Positions 1-13,300 of a DNA stretch of 64,000 bases are shown one piece after another. The stretch spans positions 46,600,194 through 46,664,193 of the forward strand of contig CP136069.1 of NCBI GenBank assembly GCA_032622095.1. Reading direction: 5' to 3'. This stretch comes from Siphonodentalium dalli (lineage: Eukaryota > Mollusca > Scaphopoda > Gadilida > Siphonodentaliidae). Each line of letters starts with the position of its first letter. The first letter of the stretch is position 1. Made by a program: the position numbers and the translations under genes. Under the pieces are notes generated by a model. It was given only the letters and a program-made list of their open reading frames with translations, did no database searches and was not told the origin of the DNA.

Positions 1-127
1 CGCCAAACACGATCAATGGTTGGTACTGTAAGTCAGGCTAATGACGTCACACGCGATGGACCATCCAATATACACCGTGCTGACATACCAGACACGCAGA
101 CCGGACCAGACATTGGTGTTTCAACCA
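1..127. other. unique left flank of the giant palindrome
   Basis: No gene or repeat is recognised here. It is not repeated on the far side of the palindrome (14462 onward), so the two flanks are different sequences. Confidence 0.5.
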
Positions 128-135
128 CATCTAGC
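128..135. repeat. candidate 8-bp target-site duplication, left copy
   Basis: CATCTAGC is directly repeated at 14454-14461, at the other end of the palindrome. Four of the eight bases (CTAG) are self-complementary and also fit the inverted arms, so only the outer bases are independent evidence. If it is a true duplication the inserted element runs from about 136 to 14453. Confidence 0.4.
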
Positions 136-170
136 TGATGATACCCCGCCCGTTTGGTGTCAGTCTAGAC

Positions 171-259
171 AGGTTGACCTACATTCTCTGCAGTACATGG
201 AGGTTGACCTACATTCTCTGCAGTACATGGAGTTTGACCTATATTCTCCGCCCACGCGT
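171..259. repeat. 30-bp tandem repeat near outer end of left arm
   Basis: Two identical 30-bp units (171-200 and 201-230, beginning AGGTTGACCT) and a diverged partial third. The mirror copy in the right arm is 14332-14420. Subterminal tandem repeats are typical of foldback elements. Confidence 0.9.
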
Positions 260-504
260 CGGTCTATTTGTATACCGGTTGGACATGTCCGGACATGACC
301 CGCTGGTTATATCCAGATTTCTCCATATGAATGGTATATTATCTACATGTATATCACGTGATGATCTCGGTGTAGTAGCTTCAGTCTTGAATATTAAAGG
401 GATACTAGTCTCTCACGGGGGATGATTATTAAAGTGACACTCACTATGGATGAATGTTAAAGTAACACATGGCGCACACTGTGGGATAATGTTAAAGTGA
501 CACT

Positions 505-665
505 CGCATTGAAAACTTCCAAAAAGTTCAAAAAGGTCAAAAAGGTCAAAAAGTTCAAAAAGTTCAAAAAGGTCAAAAAGTTCAAAAAGTTCAAAAATTT
601 CAAAAAGTTCAAAAAGTTCAAAAATTTCAAAAAAGTTTAAAAACTTCAAAATACTCAAAAATTTC
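505..665. repeat. TTCAAAAAG-type simple repeat, left arm
   Basis: Runs of 9-10 bp units (TTCAAAAAG, GTCAAAAAG and variants), grading into A-rich DNA up to about 800. Mirrored at 13926-14086. It gives a low-complexity Phe-Glu-Leu frame on the minus strand that is not a gene. Confidence 0.9.
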
Positions 666-947
666 AAAAAACTTAAAAAAACTTTTCAAAAAGAAACAAA
701 AATGAAAAACTTAAAAAAAAATTCATAAATTAAAAAAATATGAAAAACTTAAAAAACTTCAACTTTTTCTAAAATTCAAAAATAATTTAAAATTAAATTA
801 AAATTAACGGTCTTTTAATATATCTAACCCACTGCCACTTCTGAGGGTTCCACACTACACCTGAGGGGATATTGAGTGGTCTACACACGTCTCCTAAACC
901 CTAGAATAAGATCCAGCCCATAAGAAACTCTGCCTCCTGCAATGCCT

Positions 948-1070
948 GTCATTCGAATCTGACGCAATCCCTACTTCTGGCGCAATGCCTGAGTCATTCG
1001 AATCTGGCGCAATCCCTACTTCCGGCGAAACGCCTGAGTCATTGGAATCTGACGCAATCCCTCGTGAAAC
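948..1070. repeat. 45-bp tandem repeat, left arm
   Basis: Three diverged 45-bp units containing ATTCGAATCTGACGCAATCC or close variants, starting near 950, 995 and 1040. Mirrored at 13521-13643. Confidence 0.8.
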
Positions 1071-3117
1071 CTACCGGCTGACTCCACACCCATCGGCTAA
1101 GCGTTGTATCACATGCTTATTATTTGATCATATCGTGGAAATTCAATGTTTTGTCATCACTCATGAGATATAACCCATATCCACTGAAAAAGGGTGGATA
1201 TCCTCTATTTATTCATAATTTTTCTTTGTTATCTTTTTTTTTATCCCTCTTTTTTATCTACCACTTCCTGTTTTTATTCGCTCTTCTTTTTCTTACAACT
1301 TCTAATCCCTCATAATCTTCGAATATCCACTTTCATCTCCAAGTTTTTGAAAAAATTCCTTGTTTAGTAGCACCACCAGATGGGCTCTATAGAATTTGAA
1401 CGAAGCATCCATCTTGGATATTACTCTTTCTATGACTAAATCCGTTAGCACGCGCTACATATGTCATATAGGTAGCACGCTCTACAGATGTCATATAGGC
1501 CTCTTCACATCTTGTTTTCCATAATTTATTCATTCCTAATCGCTCCATTGACTGTAACAAATTAAATTACCCCTCCCCCTGTATTGAGAATACATCCTTG
1601 ATTATTAATATTTCCTCCTTTCATGGTGTGCATGTTCCTTGGGACATCTTTGCTAATGTGAAGCCACACCTATTATATATATATATACAACTTTAAAAGC
1701 CCGCGAAAATATTACTCATATTATAGACTTCCCTTTGAAGACCTTTGTCTGTGACAATGATCCGTAATATTGTTTCTAAGTGACACTGGCCAGTGAAACT
1801 GATACTACGGGTATGAACTAGCCAACTTCACATCGTAACAATAATAAAAGGGACACTTCATCTATATCAGTCTCAAAACGTGTTGGTACACATCTGTGTG
1901 GAAACTAAAACCAATCACTCTTCGTCCGTCATCCGTACATCATTATAATATAATTTTCTCAGAAACCACGGGATCCCTTTGGCTGAAATTTGGTCTCAAC
2001 ATGGGATCAGAAATTATCCATGGAAGACAACAGTGTCTGTGTGGGGAGAAGCTTCGTAGTGTTTCGCTGTCACCATGGTGTTTGTTTGGGTATAGGCATG
2101 GGTGGTGAGTGTGGTGCTCATATGGTCTGAACTAGCCTTTAATGACTGAGGTCATTTAGTGCACATGTCATCACTTCACTGATAACCATTATATGGTCAA
2201 ATCCCTACACTATCAAACGCAATGTTTCAATAATGGGTTTTCTTAAAATTTTGACTAAATATTGGTTATATTATACGCATCAGCGATCCTTCTTAATAAC
2301 GCTCTGTATATTTTCAAACGCATTGCACTAAATGGGTTTGGAATAGCCACACATGACAGGAGAAACTGAGGTCCTAGGTAGGTCGACTGCATATAGCAGT
2401 ATATATGGGGTACAGACATGGACAGCAATGGGTTCCTCGTGGCTTCTGGTCTACACATGACATATTAAAGTTAACCACACCCATCGGCGCGCCTTTAATG
2501 GGCTATGAAGCGCCATACAGGCTCGAATCATGGCCTTCGCCATGTGTTTCTATTTGAACCCACATTAGTAACTAAATAAAATCTTTCTCTCCAGGTTGTT
2601 TCACGCCATAACCTTGATTTGGAAAGCTTGAAGGGCTAATTAAGCTTCAATTTAAATCCCAACATTATTTGAAGAACGTATCTGGTTAAACATGTCCACC
2701 ATAGTAAGCTCATTTAATTCAAAGAGCTTCACACATAGTCCCACTAGTAATGATGTGTCGTTATTTACTGCAGAAATGGTCATATATATAAAATACAATA
2801 CAACACATTTTGGTCACATACCTTAAAGGTGCACGTCACTTTCGCAAGATATCTAACTGACCATGTATAGAGTGGAATGACATTTCGTGTATCAAATGTA
2901 TAATCAGTTCCAGTATTTCGTCCATAAGGCAGTATTGGTTGTAACATCATTGTGTATGACGGTTCATTCATATGATACCTTAGCGGTTGCACACGATACT
3001 GTCTGTTGTATTTTATGTCTTATATCATGTATATTAATTGCTCCATGGATGGTAGGAGTATGGCATTGGTGTCTGGTTCTTCGATGTATTCTAGTCATAG
3101 TTCATTCATATTATTAC
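1071..3117. other. left-arm stretch without recognisable gene
   Basis: AT-rich DNA with a short TA run near 1674-1690 and a small duplication containing TGTCATATAGG at 1455-1500. No splice-consistent or conserved coding signal. The mirror image is 11474-13520. Confidence 0.5.
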
Positions 3118-4500
3118 TCTAAAATCTCCATTAAATGGAGAAACTAAAGAGCCCATATTATGTAGACTAGTGTATAAATACTTACTTCATGCATTATTTT
3201 CATCAATTATATGTATTATAACTCCCATCAAGATAGGCTGTTATACAGAGGAAACAAAGCATGTACCAAGTGACAGTCTGTACCAAGTGACAGTCTCATG
3301 TCACGAAAGGCCTACTATGTGGACACATGTTCTTATCAAAACGCTCTATTATGTAGGGGGTTATCAACCATCGGTCTGGAAAAGGCATACGAGCGGAACG
3401 CGTGTATACACATTTATTCGATGTACTCTTTAATCTTCGATTTCTCTTTATTGTCGTTAATTTATAGCATTATTAGTAGGAATCTAAACTCGCCGTTATA
3501 TTGAGAAAATAATGCGTCAATACCAGTCAATACTGCTTTATTGGCGGTAAATGAAATTATTGAATCATGTATCGCAGCTAAACAAGCGAGACAACTGATC
3601 ACAACACAAAAATTAGTAATATTGCTGAAGCCTTGAGTGGTTTGTAATACACAGTGTAAATTTTCATTATTGCTACCATTTAAGGAAACATGCCCCCGAT
3701 AGGGCTACTATGCGAACACATGTCTATATTAATTTCACATATTCCTTACCGTTTATTCATATATACTCCAAGCTCTCTGTTAATACAGAGGCATCAAAAC
3801 ATTGGTCTGGAAAAGACCTACTATGTGGATGCGTGTATACATATTTACTTGATGTATTCTTTAATCGTTCATTTCTCTTTATTATCGTTCATTTATAGCA
3901 TTATTAGAAGAAATTTAGTCTAAAATCTCCATTACATGGAGACAATAAAGAGCCCATATGGTGTAGACTAATGCATAAATACTTCATGTATTCTTTTCAC
4001 CAATTATATGTATTGTACATCCTATACATTTAGTCTGTTATACAGAGGAAACAAAGCATGTACTACGTGGCAGTTTCATATGACGATAAGACCTACTATG
4101 TGAACACATGTGCATATTAATTTCACATATTCTTCTCAAAACGCTCTATTTTATTCGGGGGTATCAAACATTGGTCTGGAAAAGGCCTGCTATGTGGACG
4201 CGTGTATACAAATTGACTTCATATATGCATTCATAGTTCATTTCTCTTAATTGTCGTTCATTTAATAGCATTATTAGTAGAAATATAGTCTAAAACCGTC
4301 GGTATATGGATAATATATAGCGTCAATACTGTTTTATTGTTGGTAACTCAAATTATTGCATCATGTATCGCAACTAAACAAGCGAGACAACTCATAAATT
4401 CTTAATAGTTCTGATGTCTATGGCAGTTCACAGAGTGTATATTTTCATTGTTGTTACCATTTTAGTGCATAAATTACTGATTTCTGTGTAAGAACGCTGG
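3118..4500. repeat. 803-bp diverged tandem duplication, left arm
   Basis: The segment starting at 3118 (TCTAAAATCTCCATTA) recurs at about 3921, and the segment near 3520 recurs near 4322, both offset by about 802 bp. Shorter related sub-blocks occur inside (motifs like TATGTGGACACATG and GGTCTGGAAAAG). Mirrored at 10091-11473. The copies have diverged by substitutions and indels, so they predate the near-perfect inverted duplication. Confidence 0.8.
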
Positions 4501-4534
4501 TCTCCATTGTTGTTATGATTGTGCCTATAACTGT

Positions 4535-4990
4535 CCATATTCTTAAAGCAAGTACGGTACCTCTATGTGATATGATGTATAAAAATTTCCATTTTCACAG
4601 GTAAATCACGTATAAACGCTCTTTAATGTATAGTTAAACTGAGTTTTCACATGCAGGGCTATGTCTTTGTGGACTATATACGTGGTATACTTCAGTATAT
4701 ACACGAAGTGAATGTGTTCTAAGTATGCGTATCTGATTTATGTATACGTCCGTGTTTCTTAAAGCAAATCCAATACAAATTAGTGCGTTATATTATGATG
4801 TACATTAAGTGCCCTTTTCACTGTTAAATCAAGTAAAAAAGCCCTCTACTATAGTTAACTATTCAGTTCCACATACGCTATAAGCTCTATGGTGGTCCGG
4901 TGTGTCTTATCAATATGCCATTATATTCACGAATGTAATGTGTTCAAATATGTGGGTTATGATGTATACTTTAATGTTAAAGTATATAAG
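4535..4990. repeat. about 216-bp diverged tandem duplication, left arm
   Basis: TCTTAAAGCAA begins similar blocks at 4541 and 4757; both continue through a matching order of short motifs. Mirrored at 9601-10056. Confidence 0.65.
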
Positions 4991-5749
4991 CACTCTTTAA
5001 GATATGCATATGCAGAATGTTGCCTCTTTACACCGACAGAAAAAAAAGGAATATATAATTTTGAGTACTACTCTTCATAAAACGTTAGAAAACCATAATC
5101 TAACAACGAATATCGATGAACAATGTAATTACTTGATAAGCATTGTAAATATTTCGTCTGTTTTAAATAAAATGGAAATATTTCGTCTATTTGAAATACA
5201 GTTGGAAGCAACAATCAAGTATTTAAATGAAATTTGGACCAAACTCTTATAATTTGAGAAAACGTATATAATTTCTATCGAAGTCTTATAATAAAGGAAG
5301 GCTTTGTGCGAATCCATTCGGTCTAATGTGTGAATGTGTTCATCATCGCAAATATAATGATGCAGAAATGAATATTTCCTAGAAAAATGTTAACATAGCT
5401 TGTATTTAACCGAAATAATATAGCATTTGAGTTAAAATGTTTCATATTAGGACCATAACGAACCAATGCATAAAAATACAATATTTTGTTTTTCATTCTC
5501 GATCAAAATAATGCAGGGTTGTCAATTATCAACAAAAAACAAATACTTTGAAACAAAAACGATGACATAAGAACGAATATCCAAGAGCTAGTGTGAAAAT
5601 AACCCTCACATTTATAAAAAAAAAACAATAAAAAATTCAGTTTTCGAGTAAGTCCTTCAAAATTATTGAATGTTTTCGTCTATGTTGGATCAAATTTGAC
5701 ACAAAAATCAATTAGCTCACTAACAGTTCGCGCAATATCTCATATTTTG

Positions 5750-6900
5750 AGAAAACGTTTGCAATTTTAGACAACAATATTGCTAGTGAAGGTGAATATT
5801 TCATCCTGGAACTCATGAAATATGATAAAAATAGATGTAAAGACACTTCACGAGACCTCATATCTTTGAGTTATGAACATAAAGTCATCTCATAGTGCCA
5901 ATGTACCCCATAATTTGGTCAGGAGAAATATGTATTTCATATTTGACCCTTCATCTATGGTAAAAAATGAATTAAGGGACATGGGAGTGGTGTCCTAGAC
6001 ATTAACCTAGAGCATAAATTGACTCAATTTTGCAATTTTAGGCAACATTCTTGCCAGGGAAAGTGTATATTTCATGTTGGAACTCATCAAATGCGATAAA
6101 CATGCATCAAAAGGCACTTACTGAGCTCTGATGACTTTGAGTTATGACAACAACGGCATCTCATACTAGATTGTAAGCCATAATTTGGTCAGGAAAAGTG
6201 TAAATTTCATATTTTATCCTACATGTGTTTTAACAATCAATGTAATTACACCCCATCGGTCGCCTAGACACAGCGTAAATGTTCTCAAGTTTTTAACTGT
6301 AGGCCACAATGTCGGCAGTGAAGGTAAACATTTCACGTTGGAACCCATGAAATGTGATAAAATGGATAAAAAGACACTTCATGAGTACTTATGACTGAGT
6401 TATGAACATAAAGGGACATCATAGTGTATTGTAGGTCATAATTTGGTCAGGAAAATTGTAAATTTCATGTCTTAAGCTCCATGTGTTTTAAAAATATATT
6501 TAATTACAGCCATTGGGTCCATAGAGATCAATCCACAGTCCATATGTAGTCCATATGCAATTTTAGGGAACAGTATTGCTAGCGAAGGTGAACATTCCAT
6601 GCTGAAACTCATGAAATATGATAAAAATAGATGAAAAGACACTTTCTGAGGCCTTGGTCAGGAGAAATGTGTATTGTATTTTGACCCTTGATGCGTGGTA
6701 GCAATCAATGAAATTACACCCCATGGTATCCTCAGATATGAAGCAACATCATAAATGCACTCAGTTTTGGCAATTTAGAAAACATTGTTGATAGGGAAGT
6801 TGTACATGTCATGTTGGAACTGGTGAAATGTGATAATAATTGATCAAAAGACACTCGATGAGCCCTGATGGGTTTCAATTATGGTCATAAAGGCATCTGA
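5750..6900. repeat. 260-270 bp diverged tandem repeat, about 4-5 units, left arm
   Basis: Units share GCAATTTTAG, TTGGAACTCATGAAATG, AAAAGACACTT, GAGTTATGA and CATAATTTGGTCAGG in the same order. The last motif occurs at 5909, 6179 and 6437, giving spacings of 270 and 258 bp. Mirrored at 7691-8841. Units are clearly diverged while the two arms are nearly identical, so the tandem growth is older than the inversion or has been homogenised between arms. Confidence 0.85.
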
Positions 6901-7152
6901 TAGTGTCATTATACAACGGGGAAATTTGTGAAGCGCTAACAAAGCGTATCTACACGGTGTTATACGATCCAAAATGATCCTGATATAAGAAATGCAATCT
7001 AGATCATACTCAGTATCTTCGTATCGACTGAATATATCGTTATTCGATGGTGTTCCCGACATACCTCCGTCTTTACTTTTCTTATGCCTTTGTAGATTGT
7101 AGTTCGTCGATAATATATTTCTGCACAAATGGCACCCGTGTATTGTCTCGAA
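6844..7152 (-). other. centre-proximal open frame with C2H2-like half finger, left arm
   Basis: Exact mirror of the frame at 7439-7747, so the two read away from the palindrome centre. See the right-arm entry for the motif. Confidence 0.25.
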
Positions 7153-7281
7153 TCATGGGAAGAACTATCGTCCTTATACCAGCGAAAAGATGAGCGAATA
7201 TGGTGTGGTATTATAAACTCGCCGCCTTCGTACCTCTATTTATCGTTTAGAGTTATTGTTCTTAGATACAAAATTGGCGCG

Positions 7282-7309
7282 CGTGCGGCCCCCTCATCCC
7301 CACTGCCGC
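7282..7309. other. 28-bp GC-rich spacer at palindrome centre
   Basis: Unpaired centre between arms ending GGCGCG and starting CGCGCC. It is C-rich on the plus strand, with GGCCCCC and TCCCC runs, in a region that is otherwise AT-rich. A short partial pairing (GC against GC) exists inside it, so the extruded tip would be a small loop. Confidence 0.9.
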
Positions 7310-10300
7310 CGCGCCAATTTTTTATCTAAGAACAATAACTCTAAACGATAAATAGAGGTACGAAGGCGGCGAGTTTATAATACCACACCATATTCGCTCA
7401 TCTTTTCGCTGGTATAAGGACGATAGTTCTTCCCATGATTCGAGACAATACACGGGTGCCATTTGTGCAGAAATATATTATCGACGAACTACAATCTACA
7501 AAGGCATAAGAAAAGTAAAGACGGAGGTATGTCGGGAACACCATCGAATAACGATATATTCAGTCGATACGAAGATACTGAGTATGATCTAGATTGCATT
7601 TCTTATATCAGGATCATTTTGGATCGTATAACACCGTGTAGATACGCTTTGTTAGCGCTTCACAAATTTCCCCGTTGTATAATGACACTATCAGATGCCT
7701 TTATGACCATAATTGAAACCCATCAGGGCTCATCGAGTGTCTTTTGATCAATTATTATCACATTTCACCAGTTCCAACATGACATGTACAACTTCCCTAT
7801 CAACAATGTTTTCTAAATTGCCAAAACTGAGTGCATTTATGATGTTGCTTCATATCTGAGGATACCATGGGGTGTAATTTCATTGATTGCTACCACGCAT
7901 CAAGGGTCAAAATACAATACACATTTCTCCTGACCAAGGCCTCAGAAAGTGTCTTTTCATCTATTTTTATCATATTTCATGAGTTTCAGCATGGAATGTT
8001 CACCTTCGCTAGCAATACTGTTCCCTAAAATTGCATATGGACTACATATGGACTGTGGATTGATCTCTATGGACCCAATGGCTGTAATTAAATATATTTT
8101 TAAAACACATGGAGCTTAAGACATGAAATTTACAATTTTCCTGACCAAATTATGACCTACAATACACTATGATGTCCCTTTATGTTCATAACTCAGTCAT
8201 AAGTACTCATGAAGTGTCTTTTTATCCATTTTATCACATTTCATGGGTTCCAACGTGAAATGTTTACCTTCACTGCCGACATTGTGGCCTACAGTTAAAA
8301 ACTTGAGAACATTTACGCTGTGTCTAGGCGACCGATGGGGTGTAATTACATTGATTGTTAAAACACATGTAGGATAAAATATGAAATTTACACTTTTCCT
8401 GACCAAATTATGGCTTACAATCTAGTATGAGATGCCGTTGTTGTCATAACTCAAAGTCATCAGAGCTCAGTAAGTGCCTTTTGATGCATGTTTATCGCAT
8501 TTGATGAGTTCCAACATGAAATATACACTTTCCCTGGCAAGAATGTTGCCTAAAATTGCAAAATTGAGTCAATTTATGCTCTAGGTTAATGTCTAGGACA
8601 CCACTCCCATGTCCCTTAATTCATTTTTTACCATAGATGAAGGGTCAAATATGAAATACATATTTCTCCTGACCAAATTATGGGGTACATTGGCACTATG
8701 AGATGACTTTATGTTCATAACTCAAAGATATGAGGTCTCGTGAAGTGTCTTTACATCTATTTTTATCATATTTCATGAGTTCCAGGATGAAATATTCACC
8801 TTCACTAGCAATATTGTTGTCTAAAATTGCAAACGTTTTCTCAAAATATGAGATATTGCGCGAACTGTTAGTGAGCTAATTGATTTTTGTGTCAAATTTG
8901 ATCCAACATAGACGAAAACATTCAATAATTTTGAAGGACTTACTCGAAAACTGAATTTTTTATTGTTTTTTTTTTATAAATGTGAGGGTTATTTTCACAC
9001 TAGCTCTTGGATATTCGTTCTTATGTCATCGTTTTTGTTTCAAAGTATTTGTTTTTTGTTGATAATTGACAACCCTGCATTATTTTGATCGAGAATGAAA
9101 AACAAAATATTGTATTTTTATGCATTGGTTCGTTATGGTCCTAATATGAAACATTTTAACTCAAATGCTATATTATTTCGGTTAAATACAAGCTATGTTA
9201 ACATTTTTCTAGGAAATATTCATTTCTGCATCATTATATTTGCGATGATGAACACATTCACACATTAGACCGAATGGATTCGCACAAAGCCTTCCTTTAT
9301 TATAAGACTTCGATAGAAATTATATACGTTTTCTCAAATTATAAGAGTTTGGTCCAAATTTCATTTAAATACTTGATTGTTGCTTCCAACTGTATTTCAA
9401 ATAGACGAAATATTTCCATTTTATTTAAAACAGACGAAATATTTACAATGCTTATCAAGTAATTACATTGTTCATCGATATTCGTTGTTAGATTATGGTT
9501 TTCTAACGTTTTATGAAGAGTAGTACTCAAAATTATATATTCCTTTTTTTTCTGTCGGTGTAAAGAGGCAACATTCTGCATATGCATATCTTAAAGAGTG
9601 CTTATATACTTTAACATTAAAGTATACATCATAACCCACATATTTGAACACATTACATTCGTGAATATAATGGCATATTGATAAGACACACCGGACCACC
9701 ATAGAGCTTATAGCGTATGTGGAACTGAATAGTTAACTATAGTAGAGGGCTTTTTTACTTGATTTAACAGTGAAAAGGGCACTTAATGTACATCATAATA
9801 TAACGCACTAATTTGTATTGGATTTGCTTTAAGAAACACGGACGTATACATAAATCAGATACGCATACTTAGAACACATTCACTTCGTGTATATACTGAA
9901 GTATACCACGTATATAGTCCACAAAGACATAGCCCTGCATGTGAAAACTCAGTTTAACTATACATTAAAGAGCGTTTATACGTGATTTACCTGTGAAAAT
10001 GGAAATTTTTATACATCATATCACATAGAGGTACCGTACTTGCTTTAAGAATATGGACAGTTATAGGCACAATCATAACAACAATGGAGACCAGCGTTCT
10101 TACACAGAAATCAGTAATTTATGCACTAAAATGGTAACAACAATGAAAATATACACTCTGTGAACTGCCATAGACATCAGAACTATTAAGAATTTATGAG
10201 TTGTCTCGCTTGTTTAGTTGCGATACATGATGCAATAATTTGAGTTACCAACAATAAAACAGTATTGACGCTATATATTATCCATATACCGACGGTTTTA

Positions 10301-13300
10301 GACTATATTTCTACTAATAATGCTATTAAATGAACGACAATTAAGAGAAATGAACTATGAATGCATATATGAAGTCAATTTGTATACACGCGTCCACATA
10401 GCAGGCCTTTTCCAGACCAATGTTTGATACCCCCGAATTAAATAGAGCGTTTTGAGAAGAATATGTGAAATTAATATGCACATGTGTTCACATAGTAGGT
10501 CTTATCGTCATATGAAACTGCCACGTAGTACATGCTTTGTTTCCTCTGTATAACAGACTAAATGTATAGGATGTACAATACATATAATTGGTGAAAAGAA
10601 TACATGAAGTATTTATGCATTAGTCTACACCATATGGGCTCTTTATTGTCTCCATGTAATGGAGATTTTAGACTAAATTTCTTCTAATAATGCTATAAAT
10701 GAACGATAATAAAGAGAAATGAACGATTAAAGAATACATCAAGTAAATATGTATACACGCATCCACATAGTAGGTCTTTTCCAGACCAATGTTTTGATGC
10801 CTCTGTATTAACAGAGAGCTTGGAGTATATATGAATAAACGGTAAGGAATATGTGAAATTAATATAGACATGTGTTCGCATAGTAGCCCTATCGGGGGCA
10901 TGTTTCCTTAAATGGTAGCAATAATGAAAATTTACACTGTGTATTACAAACCACTCAAGGCTTCAGCAATATTACTAATTTTTGTGTTGTGATCAGTTGT
11001 CTCGCTTGTTTAGCTGCGATACATGATTCAATAATTTCATTTACCGCCAATAAAGCAGTATTGACTGGTATTGACGCATTATTTTCTCAATATAACGGCG
11101 AGTTTAGATTCCTACTAATAATGCTATAAATTAACGACAATAAAGAGAAATCGAAGATTAAAGAGTACATCGAATAAATGTGTATACACGCGTTCCGCTC
11201 GTATGCCTTTTCCAGACCGATGGTTGATAACCCCCTACATAATAGAGCGTTTTGATAAGAACATGTGTCCACATAGTAGGCCTTTCGTGACATGAGACTG
11301 TCACTTGGTACAGACTGTCACTTGGTACATGCTTTGTTTCCTCTGTATAACAGCCTATCTTGATGGGAGTTATAATACATATAATTGATGAAAATAATGC
11401 ATGAAGTAAGTATTTATACACTAGTCTACATAATATGGGCTCTTTAGTTTCTCCATTTAATGGAGATTTTAGAGTAATAATATGAATGAACTATGACTAG
11501 AATACATCGAAGAACCAGACACCAATGCCATACTCCTACCATCCATGGAGCAATTAATATACATGATATAAGACATAAAATACAACAGACAGTATCGTGT
11601 GCAACCGCTAAGGTATCATATGAATGAACCGTCATACACAATGATGTTACAACCAATACTGCCTTATGGACGAAATACTGGAACTGATTATACATTTGAT
11701 ACACGAAATGTCATTCCACTCTATACATGGTCAGTTAGATATCTTGCGAAAGTGACGTGCACCTTTAAGGTATGTGACCAAAATGTGTTGTATTGTATTT
11801 TATATATATGACCATTTCTGCAGTAAATAACGACACATCATTACTAGTGGGACTATGTGTGAAGCTCTTTGAATTAAATGAGCTTACTATGGTGGACATG
11901 TTTAACCAGATACGTTCTTCAAATAATGTTGGGATTTAAATTGAAGCTTAATTAGCCCTTCAAGCTTTCCAAATCAAGGTTATGGCGTGAAACAACCTGG
12001 AGAGAAAGATTTTATTTAGTTACTAATGTGGGTTCAAATAGAAACACATGGCGAAGGCCATGATTCGAGCCTGTATGGCGCTTCATAGCCCATTAAAGGC
12101 GCGCCGATGGGTGTGGTTAACTTTAATATGTCATGTGTAGACCAGAAGCCACGAGGAACCCATTGCTGTCCATGTCTGTACCCCATATATACTGCTATAT
12201 GCAGTCGACCTACCTAGGACCTCAGTTTCTCCTGTCATGTGTGGCTATTCCAAACCCATTTAGTGCAATGCGTTTGAAAATATACAGAGCGTTATTAAGA
12301 AGGATCGCTGATGCGTATAATATAACCAATATTTAGTCAAAATTTTAAGAAAACCCATTATTGAAACATTGCGTTTGATAGTGTAGGGATTTGACCATAT
12401 AATGGTTATCAGTGAAGTGATGACATGTGCACTAAATGACCTCAGTCATTAAAGGCTAGTTCAGACCATATGAGCACCACACTCACCACCCATGCCTATA
12501 CCCAAACAAACACCATGGTGACAGCGAAACACTACGAAGCTTCTCCCCACACAGACACTGTTGTCTTCCATGGATAATTTCTGATCCCATGTTGAGACCA
12601 AATTTCAGCCAAAGGGATCCCGTGGTTTCTGAGAAAATTATATTATAATGATGTACGGATGACGGACGAAGAGTGATTGGTTTTAGTTTCCACACAGATG
12701 TGTACCAACACGTTTTGAGACTGATATAGATGAAGTGTCCCTTTTATTATTGTTACGATGTGAAGTTGGCTAGTTCATACCCGTAGTATCAGTTTCACTG
12801 GCCAGTGTCACTTAGAAACAATATTACGGATCATTGTCACAGACAAAGGTCTTCAAAGGGAAGTCTATAATATGAGTAATATTTTCGCGGGCTTTTAAAG
12901 TTGTATATATATATATAATAGGTGTGGCTTCACATTAGCAAAGATGTCCCAAGGAACATGCACACCATGAAAGGAGGAAATATTAATAATCAAGGATGTA
13001 TTCTCAATACAGGGGGAGGGGTAATTTAATTTGTTACAGTCAATGGAGCGATTAGGAATGAATAAATTATGGAAAACAAGATGTGAAGAGGCCTATATGA
13101 CATCTGTAGAGCGTGCTACCTATATGACATATGTAGCGCGTGCTAACGGATTTAGTCATAGAAAGAGTAATATCCAAGATGGATGCTTCGTTCAAATTCT
13201 ATAGAGCCCATCTGGTGGTGCTACTAAACAAGGAATTTTTTCAAAAACTTGGAGATGAAAGTGGATATTCGAAGATTATGAGGGATTAGAAGTTGTAAGA

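Noticed and set aside
413-667. Phe-Glu-Leu-rich 84-codon frame (and mirror at 13924-14178)
   Set aside because: Translation of the TTCAAAAAG simple repeat.
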